A DNA stretch of 64,000 bases from Bacteroidota bacterium (GTDB taxonomy: Bacteria; Bacteroidota; Bacteroidia; Chitinophagales; Chitinophagaceae): the NCBI GenBank assembly GCA_023423285.1, contig JAFAFV010000048.1, positions 4,637-68,636 on the forward strand, read 5' to 3'. Every line of letters starts with the position of its first letter. Within the stretch, counting starts at the first letter, position 1. Positions 53,529 through 60,477 of this stretch are shown in pieces. The notes under the pieces were generated by a model, which saw only the letters and a program-made list of their open reading frames with translations, was not told the origin of the DNA and searched no databases. The position numbers and the translations under genes are program-made.

Positions 53529-54461
53529 TTATACCGAGTTCCTTACAAAATCGCCCCAGGTTATTTTGTGCTGCTCAGTGCCTGTTTGGGTTAACTCAAT
53601 GGTATAATTGGCCATGGTTTCCACAATCCATTCAAAATTTTCGGGACCCACGCTAACAATGTCCGCATCAGGTGCCGGGTTGCAAAAGTCAATAGCATAA
53701 GGCACACCATCGCGCAAAGCAAGTTCTACGGTATTCAGGTCGTAGCCCAGCGCTTTGTTTATTTTCAAAACAATTTCGGTCATTTGTTCAAGCTTTTCTG
53801 CTGTTGGGGTAAAGCTTGCCTGGTAGCGTAAGTGGTGCGGATTACGCGGCTCATATGGCATGATGCGAACATGCTTTTGCCCCACGCAATAACAGCGATA
53901 GTATTCTTCAAACACAATTTCTTCCTGCAACATCATCACAAGTTGGCCTGTCTCTTTGTGTTTTTCAAAAAATTCATCAGCATTCTCAAGCCGGTACACG
54001 CTTTTCCAACCGCCGCCCGCAAAGGGTTTCATGTAAGCCGGGAAACCCACTTCGTTAAAAATAGCTTCCCAGTTTAAAGGGTATGTCAGGTTACTGAAGG
54101 ATTCGGGAGAGGTATCGTCAGGTAATTGATTGGAAGGAATAATCGCTGTTTTTGGTACCGGAACGCCAAGCCGCGTCATAAGGCAGTTATTAAAATATTT
54201 ATCATCTGCACTCCACCAGAAAGGATTGTTGATGACATACGTGCCTGTTAATGCCGCGTTTTTCAGCCAGGTTCTATAAAAAGGAACATCCTGGGATATA
54301 CGATCAATAATAACGGCGTAACCACTTGGCACACCCTGCAGTGCCTGGGCAATCAGTACCGGTTCTGCCGTAACGCCTTCTATATTTTTGCTGTTCACCC
54401 TTTCTACAAAAGCATTGGGAAACGATCTTTCCTTTCCAAAAAGTACTCCAATTCTTTTCAT
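53529..54461 (-). CDS. ATP-grasp ligase (RimK/glutathione-synthetase-like)
   Basis: A 310-residue protein with ATP-grasp architecture. The chosen start is ATG 54461 (MKRIGVLFGKERSFPNAFVE), because the nine residues before it in the longer frame look non-coding. The preATP domain is about 1-95; PAYMKPFAGGGWKSVYRLEN (about 143-162) contains the first ATP lysine and glycine-rich loop; QEEIVFEEYYRCYCVG is the hinge; ALGYDLNTVELALRDGVPYA and IDFCNPAPDAD hold the metal-binding Glu/Asp and Asn. The product would be an amide or peptide bond. With the adjacent GCS2 ligase it resembles a two-step glutathione-like pathway, but the order and substrates are inference. Confidence 0.82.
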   Translation of the reverse strand: MKRIGVLFGKERSFPNAFVERVNSKNIEGVTAEPVLIAQALQGVPSGYAVIIDRISQDVPFYRTWLKNAALTGTYVINNPFWWSADDKYFNNCLMTRLGVPVPKTAIIPSNQLPDDTSPESFSNLTYPLNWEAIFNEVGFPAYMKPFAGGGWKSVYRLENADEFFEKHKETGQLVMMLQEEIVFEEYYRCYCVGQKHVRIMPYEPRNPHHLRYQASFTPTAEKLEQMTEIVLKINKALGYDLNTVELALRDGVPYAIDFCNPAPDADIVSVGPENFEWIVETMANYTIELTQTGTEQHKITWGDFVRNSV

Positions 54462-54594
54462 GTTATTCGTTTTGCTGGTTACATACAACGCTTAGAGAGG
54501 TTTACCAAATATATTTTTTAATCCGATACCCAACAAAACTTATTTTACCAGAAATACAGCTTTTCACTATTATATACACAGGTTACAAAACAAC

Positions 54595-55002
54595 TTACTG
54601 CTGTGGTTGCATAGGCCTTTTACCAAGGTCCAATACAGGCACCAGCCCTTCGCTTGGCATGTAAATAATCTGTGGCAGGTCGCCCTTGTCGGCCAGTTTT
54701 TCCAGTGTGCGTATAAACAGGTATTGATTGTAAACTGATGATAGCTGGCCGTTTTCAATGCGCATGGCTTCTGCCATTCCTTTGGCACGGGCCACCTCGG
54801 CTTCGGCATTCAGTTTTTCCGCCTCCAACCTTGCTTTGGCTTCTTCCACAAGTATCCTGCGGTTTTGTTCTGCCTTTGCCATTTCTGCCTTACCGGCCAT
54901 TTCCTGCTGCCAAACATTGTAGCGTGGCATACCCCACATAAACAGAAAGATGATAAAAATAAATACGAGAATACCCGGGATAAGGAATTTTGCTAATTTC
55001 AT
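54595..55002 (-). CDS. Short membrane-anchored coiled-coil protein (Band 7/prohibitin tail without SPFH core)
   Basis: A 135-residue protein. An N-terminal helix (FLIPGILVFIFIIFLFMWGM, about 5-24) anchors it. A Glu/Ala/Lys-rich coiled coil follows (about 35-85, with RRILVEEAKARLEAEKLNAE). The C-terminal part, YNQYLFIRTLEKLADKGDLP then QIIYMPSEGLVPVL, is like the oligomerising tail of HflK/HflC or prohibitin-type proteins. The SPFH domain that normally lies between anchor and coiled coil is missing. It may form small membrane assemblies or bind full-length Band 7 proteins. The flanks show no sign of truncation by mobile DNA. Confidence 0.78.
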   Translation of the reverse strand: MKLAKFLIPGILVFIFIIFLFMWGMPRYNVWQQEMAGKAEMAKAEQNRRILVEEAKARLEAEKLNAEAEVARAKGMAEAMRIENGQLSSVYNQYLFIRTLEKLADKGDLPQIIYMPSEGLVPVLDLGKRPMQPQQ

Positions 55003-55081
55003 AATGTATAAAGTTTTATGCGTGCAAATTTAAAGCATATACATCCGGCGCAAAAGAACATTTTAAGAAATCAAAATTTAT

Positions 55082-55615
55082 CTAATCAAACTTCAGGTGC
55101 AATTTTCTTTCAGGGAAGTTGAGCCTGGAACTTTGTCGTTGCTTACCCACTATAAAATGAATGATGTTCATCTGGTCATCAAAAAGATCGTACAATATGA
55201 TATTTTCAACGGTGATATTTTTTGCATCAAAGCCTGCCGCGTTGGCCGTGGTGTATATATACACAGCTTCTCCCTGCTGCTCCCAACCATAAAGCTGCAT
55301 GGGCATTAATGTGCTGTGTGACCTGATTGCAAGATGCGTGGTAATGTAACGTTTCACCAGTTCATCCATCTGTTTTTTAAAATTTTTATCTGCAAAGTCG
55401 GCCTTCGTTTTATAGATCTTTTTCAGCACGTTTTCAAAATCATCTGTAAAAATTTTACTGGTAATCTCCAGCCTGTTTTCGCCTGTATTGTATTCAATCT
55501 CTGTAGCGCTCACATGGTAAGGGTGTACAGCCAGATCATGTTTGCTGCCTGCATCAAACACACCAAGCCATGAAAGCATCAAAGCCAATAACCACTTATT
55601 GAATAATATTGCCAT
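55082..55615 (-). CDS. DUF6702 family exported protein
   Basis: A 177-residue protein with an N-terminal hydrophobic signal (LFNKWLLALMLSWLGVFDAG). The mature part starts HPYHVSATEIEYNTGENRLE and continues ITSKIFTDDFENVLKKIY, the recognisable opening of DUF6702, then GEAVYIYTTANAAGFDAKNI and IIHFIVGKQRQSSRLNF. The family resembles the small beta-sandwich domains that accompany HupE/UreJ-like proteins, and here the HupE/UreJ gene is the divergent neighbour 128 bp away. That pairing suggests a shared envelope function, perhaps in metal handling, but the function is not established. Confidence 0.85.
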   Translation of the reverse strand: MAILFNKWLLALMLSWLGVFDAGSKHDLAVHPYHVSATEIEYNTGENRLEITSKIFTDDFENVLKKIYKTKADFADKNFKKQMDELVKRYITTHLAIRSHSTLMPMQLYGWEQQGEAVYIYTTANAAGFDAKNITVENIILYDLFDDQMNIIHFIVGKQRQSSRLNFPERKLHLKFD

Positions 55616-55743
55616 TGGAACAAATTAAAAACATATTTTTAAGATTGAAAATAAATTCATGCTTTGTTGCAATGTAAACAATGGTGGGAGCTTGACACTT
55701 TATAACAAGCAGTATAAAACATATAGCATAACTGCAAGTAATT

Positions 55744-56322
55744 ATGAACGATTTTATATTTTATTTTATTGAAGGATGGAAACACATCATTAGTGCAGAT
55801 GCGCTGGACCACCAGTTATTTATTCTGGCACTGGCTGTTATTTACACTTTTAAGGAATGGAAGCAGGTACTGATTCTGGTTACTGCTTTTACAATTGGTC
55901 ACTCGCTCACACTGGCGCTAAGTGTGCTGAATGTAATAAGCATAAATACAGCACTTGTAGAATTTTTAATTCCCCTGACTATAGTGCTTACCGCTATTTG
56001 GAACATTTTTGCGGGCAAGAAAAATGGCAGGGTACGCACCAATTATTTCTTCGCGCTTTTTTTTGGCTTGATACACGGGCTAGGCTTTGCAAACTCTATC
56101 AAAATGATGCTGGCTAGTGATCAGTCATTAGTAATGGGGCTCTTTGGCTTTAACGTGGGGCTTGAAGCAGGACAAATTGTAGTGGTTTTATTATTACTGT
56201 GTATCACCAACCTTTTGGTAGATCTCATTAAAATTCCACGCAGGGCATACATTGTATCTGTTTCTGTTTTAATTTTAATTGTATCGGCAAATATTGTTAT
56301 TAGCCGTATTTCTTACTTATAA
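55744..56322 (+). CDS. HupE/UreJ family membrane protein
   Basis: A 192-residue inner-membrane protein with six or so hydrophobic helices. Conserved parts are GWKHIISADALDHQLFILAL (about 12-31, with the His-x3-G/S-x-D-H-type metal motif), FTIGHSLTLALSVLNV (about 56-71) and FFGLIHGLGFANSIKMML (about 107-124). Three histidine-bearing helices are typical of HupE/UreJ proteins, which are linked to nickel or cobalt uptake. No hydrogenase or urease gene is in the window, so another metal-related or assembly role is likely. It runs 16 bp ahead of an M1 peptidase gene, a zinc enzyme. Confidence 0.88.
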   Translation: MNDFIFYFIEGWKHIISADALDHQLFILALAVIYTFKEWKQVLILVTAFTIGHSLTLALSVLNVISINTALVEFLIPLTIVLTAIWNIFAGKKNGRVRTNYFFALFFGLIHGLGFANSIKMMLASDQSLVMGLFGFNVGLEAGQIVVVLLLLCITNLLVDLIKIPRRAYIVSVSVLILIVSANIVISRISYL

Positions 56323-56338
56323 TCAACAACAAAAAAAA

Positions 56339-58795
56339 ATGGTTTTTCAAAATGATCCTGTATGTACAGCAGCTGAACGGAGCGTCGCAACAAAGTTGCC
56401 ACATGTTCTGAAGCTTATTACAAAAAAATACTTACTGCCTGTTTATATGCTAATGCTTACAACCACAGTATTTGCACAAAACATACAGAACAACCCTAAC
56501 AGCAATCATGGCAATAAGTTTGAGCAATTGGGTACTATTTTGCCCACGCCCAACGAATACCGCACTGCCAGCGGCGCGCCGGGGTCAAAGTACTGGCAGC
56601 AGCGCTGCGACTATGTGATCAAATGCACACTGGATGAAAAGAACCTGCAACTCACCGGCAGTGAAACACTGAACTACTTTAACAACTCGCCAGATGTGCT
56701 GACGTACCTGTGGCTTCAGTTAGATGAGAACGAACAAAGCAACGTGAACAATGCCAATTACCAAACCGGTTCTGCAATGCCCGACATGGTTACCAGCAGA
56801 ACGCTGGAGCGCTACACAGAAAGTAAAACTGACAACGGTTATGGCTGCAAAATTCATAAAATTACAGACGCTTCAGGTAAGCCCCTGCAGTACACCATCA
56901 ATAAAACCATGATGCGTGTGGAACTACCCGCACCCTTAAAACCGGGACAAAAATTTCAATTTCATATTGACTGGAGCTACAAAATACCCGACCGTATGAC
57001 GATGGGCGGCCGCGGCGGTTATGAATATTTTCCTGCAGATGGCAACCATTTGTTTACCATTACGCAGTGGTACCCCCGTATGTGTGTATACAGCGATTTT
57101 AAAGGCTGGCAAAACCAGCAGTTTACAGGCCGCGGCGAGTTTGCTCTTACATTTGGCAACTTTGATGTGACCATGACCGTTCCCGCTGATCATATTGTAG
57201 GCAGCACCGGCGAATGCCAAAACTATTCTCAGGTATTATCACCTGCGCAAATGGCAAGATACAAACAGTCACAAAACACCAAAGAACCGTTAGAAATTGT
57301 AACCCTTGCCGAAGCAACTGCTGCAGAAAAAACTAAAAGTACGCAAACCAAAACATGGAATTTTAAAGCAGATAATGTAAGAGACTTTGCATGGACATCT
57401 TCGCGCAAATACGTGTGGGATGCAATGCCGCAAATGATAAATGGAAAAAAAATTATGTGCATGAGCTTTTACGGTAAAGAAGCTTATGGCCTTTACCGCA
57501 GGTTTAGCACAAGGGCTGTGGCGCATACCATAAAAACTTATTCTGACTTTACCATACCTTACCCCTATCCTGTGGCGCAAAGTGTGGAAGCTGCTAATGG
57601 TATGGAATACCCCATGATCTGTTTCAATTTTGGGCGCACCAATGCAGATGGCACATACAGCGAAGGAACAAAAAACGGTATGATCGGCGTGATCATTCAC
57701 GAAGTGGGGCATAACTTTTTCCCTATGATAGTGAACAGCGATGAACGGCAATGGACATGGATGGATGAAGGGCTGAACACGTTTGTTGAATATCTTACCG
57801 AAGAACTCTGGGACAACAAATTCCCCAGCAAACGGGGCCCGGCCTGGACGATAACCGATTATATGAAATTACCCAAAGACCAGTTGGAACCCATCATGAG
57901 CAATTCTGAAAACATCATTCATTTCGGGCCCAACGCTTATGCGAAACCTGCTACCGGTTTAAATATTTTGCGCGAAACCATTATGGGTCGGGAATTATTT
58001 GATTACGCGTTTAAAGAATACGCTCGTCGCTGGGCTTTTAAACATCCTGAACCGGCCGATTTTTTCCGCACAATGGAAGACGCCAGCGCTGAAGACCTTG
58101 ACTGGTTTTGGCGCGGATGGTTTTATGGAACAGACCCGGTAGATATTTCGCTCGACTCTGTAAAATTTGCGTTACCCGATCTGAAAAGCAAGCTGCCACC
58201 ATCGCGCGGAACGGTGCGTTATAAAATTTCCCCGCCCGATCTGAACGATTTTGAAGACATCTCTAAAATAAGAAACCGCGAAGACCAGAATATAAAATTT
58301 TATACAGACATAGATACGGAAGCGAGAGATTTTTACTGGCGCTATGCCCGTGGACTGGAGCGCTATGACACATCCCGCATATTGACTTTTGAACAGCCAA
58401 CCAACCTTACAGAGCTGACTGAAGAAGACAAACGCAAACTGGCAGGTCATTATTTTTACGAACTCAGTTTTTCCAACAAAGGAGGTATGGTAATGCCACT
58501 GATTATAGAATGGACATTTAAAGATGGCACAAAAGAAATCGATAGAATTCCCGCGCAGGTATGGCGGCACAATGAGAAATCACTTAAAAAATTATTTGTA
58601 AAAAATAAAGAGGTTGTTAGCATCTTGCTCGATCCTTTTCGCGAAACAGCAGACATTGATGAAACCAATAACATTTGGGGAGCAATACCTGCGCCAACAA
58701 AATTCAGGGCTTTTTCACAATCCCAAAATGAGCCTGCCCGCAGGCAGGCATTTGGCGGTGGGGTAAATCCTATGCAGAACGCACAAAAAAATTGA
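56339..58795 (+). CDS. M1 family zinc metallopeptidase, exported
   Basis: An 818-residue aminopeptidase-like enzyme from ATG 56339, 16 bp after the HupE gene. Zinc site: H454-E-V-G-H458 with the third ligand E477 in WTWMDEGLNTF, the exact M1 spacing. The substrate-binding G-x-M-E-N equivalent is NGMEYPMICF. An N-terminal beta domain precedes it and a long C-terminal region with Asn/Gln-rich end follows. The hydrophobic signal core YLLPVYMLMLTTTVFAQN lies about 50 residues from the start, which is unusually far. The intervening stretch is encoded by a copy of the interspersed repeat, so the real start may be a downstream TTG (56396). Confidence 0.9.
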   Translation: MVFQNDPVCTAAERSVATKLPHVLKLITKKYLLPVYMLMLTTTVFAQNIQNNPNSNHGNKFEQLGTILPTPNEYRTASGAPGSKYWQQRCDYVIKCTLDEKNLQLTGSETLNYFNNSPDVLTYLWLQLDENEQSNVNNANYQTGSAMPDMVTSRTLERYTESKTDNGYGCKIHKITDASGKPLQYTINKTMMRVELPAPLKPGQKFQFHIDWSYKIPDRMTMGGRGGYEYFPADGNHLFTITQWYPRMCVYSDFKGWQNQQFTGRGEFALTFGNFDVTMTVPADHIVGSTGECQNYSQVLSPAQMARYKQSQNTKEPLEIVTLAEATAAEKTKSTQTKTWNFKADNVRDFAWTSSRKYVWDAMPQMINGKKIMCMSFYGKEAYGLYRRFSTRAVAHTIKTYSDFTIPYPYPVAQSVEAANGMEYPMICFNFGRTNADGTYSEGTKNGMIGVIIHEVGHNFFPMIVNSDERQWTWMDEGLNTFVEYLTEELWDNKFPSKRGPAWTITDYMKLPKDQLEPIMSNSENIIHFGPNAYAKPATGLNILRETIMGRELFDYAFKEYARRWAFKHPEPADFFRTMEDASAEDLDWFWRGWFYGTDPVDISLDSVKFALPDLKSKLPPSRGTVRYKISPPDLNDFEDISKIRNREDQNIKFYTDIDTEARDFYWRYARGLERYDTSRILTFEQPTNLTELTEEDKRKLAGHYFYELSFSNKGGMVMPLIIEWTFKDGTKEIDRIPAQVWRHNEKSLKKLFVKNKEVVSILLDPFRETADIDETNNIWGAIPAPTKFRAFSQSQNEPARRQAFGGGVNPMQNAQKN
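56363..56400 (+). repeat. Interspersed repeat, copy D (over the 5' end of an M1 gene)
   Basis: TGTACAGCAGCTGAACGGAG then CGTCGCAACAAAGTTGCC. It matches copies A and B in the outer GTAC and the core GCGTCGCAACAAAG (one change from GCGACGCAACAAAG) but carries a different insert between them. It lies inside the reading frame. Confidence 0.45.
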
Positions 58796-58818
58796 TGGAC
58801 CTTTTAAAATGTATTTGA

Positions 58819-60474
58819 ATGAAAGGTTTCTTTTTCAGGTTTGGCTATTTTTTATTAATGATAAGTTGCCTCAATTCCTGCGCGGTTTCGCAGCCCGCTG
58901 TGCAAAGGCAGGTGTACACTCAGTCAGATTCGTTGCGTGGAAGCATTGGTATTGGACGCGACTGGTGGGACCTGAAGAAATACGACATCAGTGTAACGCC
59001 AAATATCTCTGCAAAAACCATCAGCGGTTATACTGATATTAGTTTTACGGTGACCATTGCCGGCAGGCAAACCATGCAAATAGACTTGCAACAACCTATG
59101 CAAATTGATAGCATTACAGATCTTTCAAAAAACAAACAGAACATTCTCTATAACAGATCGGGAAATGTGTACTGGTTAAGTTTTACCGATGCCTTCAAGC
59201 CATTAAAGGATCATCGCATCCGGATCTACTTTTCGGGCAAACCAAAAGAAGCCGTTCAACCACCCTGGGATGGCGGTTGGATCTGGAAGAAAGACAACCT
59301 GGGCCGTCCATTTGTGAGCGTGGCCTGCCAGGGTATTGGCGCCAGCGTATGGTTTCCGTGCAAAGAGCACGAAGCCGATGAAGCCGACAATGGCGCCTCT
59401 TTAATCATTACCGCACCCAATGAACTGACAGCTGTGGGTAACGGAAGGCTTGTTCAAAAACAGGCAAACACCAATGGTACCAGCAGTTGGAAATGGGAAG
59501 TGAAAAATCCCATCAACAGTTATTTAATTATACCCTACATCGGCCATTATGAAAACTTTACTGATGTGTACCCCGGCGAAAAAGGCAACCTTGATTTGAG
59601 TTACTGGGTTTTAGATTACCAGCTTGATAAGGCTAAAAAACATTTTGAAGTGGTAAAACCCATGATGCATTGTTTTGAAAAATGGATGGGGCCCTACCCT
59701 TTTTATGAAGACAGTTATAAACTGGTTGAAGCGCCGCATCTGGGCATGGAACACCAAAGCGCTGTGGCTTATGGCAATCAATACAAGTTGGGTTATATGG
59801 GTATGGATCGTTCGGGTTCGGGCTGGGGCAGCAAATTTGATTTTATTATCATTCACGAAAGCGGGCATGAATGGTTTGGCAACAGCATTACCGCCAAAGA
59901 TGTAGCAGATATGTGGATTCACGAAGCTTTTACAACTTATACTGAAACACTATTTGTGGAATGCACTTTCGGTCGCCAGGCTGCCAGCGAATACGTGATC
60001 GGGCAACAGAAAAACATTAAAAACAGCAGCCCTATTATTGGGCAATATGGCGTGAGCAAAACTGGTAGCGGCGATATGTACGACAAAGGCGCCAACCTGA
60101 TCCACACCATCAGGCAGGTTATAAATGACGATAATCAGTTCCTTCAATTACTGCGCGGATTGAGCAGGAATTTTTATCACCAAACCGTAACTACGGAGCA
60201 GATAGAAAATTACATCATTCAAAAAACAGGTAAAAAGCTGGAAAAAGTTTTTGATCAATATTTGCGCACCAAAAAAATACCAGTGCTTGAATACCGCATT
60301 GCCAACGGAGAATTAACTTACCGATGGGCCAATTGTGTGGATGGGTTTGAAATGCCTGTAAAAATTAATGAACAGTGGTTGCAGCCTTCCACTATTTTCA
60401 AAACTATTGCATGGGATAACAATACGCTTAGTGTCGATGTTAATTTTTACATCTCGGTAAAACAACTGCAGTAG
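58819..60474 (+). CDS. Second M1 family zinc metallopeptidase, lipoprotein
   Basis: A 551-residue M1 enzyme, the short form without the C-terminal HEAT-like region. Lipoprotein signal FGYFLLMISCLNSCAVSQP with two candidate lipobox cysteines. Zinc site: H346-E-S-G-H350 and E369 in MWIHEAFTTYTETLF; exopeptidase motif LGMEHQSAVAYGN is intact, as is the tyrosine region SGDMYDKGANLIHTI. Related to cold-active aminopeptidases of Bacteroidota. It starts 23 bp after the first M1 gene and is convergent with mutS2, only 3 bp apart, leaving no room for an intergenic terminator. Confidence 0.94.
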   Translation: MKGFFFRFGYFLLMISCLNSCAVSQPAVQRQVYTQSDSLRGSIGIGRDWWDLKKYDISVTPNISAKTISGYTDISFTVTIAGRQTMQIDLQQPMQIDSITDLSKNKQNILYNRSGNVYWLSFTDAFKPLKDHRIRIYFSGKPKEAVQPPWDGGWIWKKDNLGRPFVSVACQGIGASVWFPCKEHEADEADNGASLIITAPNELTAVGNGRLVQKQANTNGTSSWKWEVKNPINSYLIIPYIGHYENFTDVYPGEKGNLDLSYWVLDYQLDKAKKHFEVVKPMMHCFEKWMGPYPFYEDSYKLVEAPHLGMEHQSAVAYGNQYKLGYMGMDRSGSGWGSKFDFIIIHESGHEWFGNSITAKDVADMWIHEAFTTYTETLFVECTFGRQAASEYVIGQQKNIKNSSPIIGQYGVSKTGSGDMYDKGANLIHTIRQVINDDNQFLQLLRGLSRNFYHQTVTTEQIENYIIQKTGKKLEKVFDQYLRTKKIPVLEYRIANGELTYRWANCVDGFEMPVKINEQWLQPSTIFKTIAWDNNTLSVDVNFYISVKQLQ

Positions 60475-60477
60475 TAA

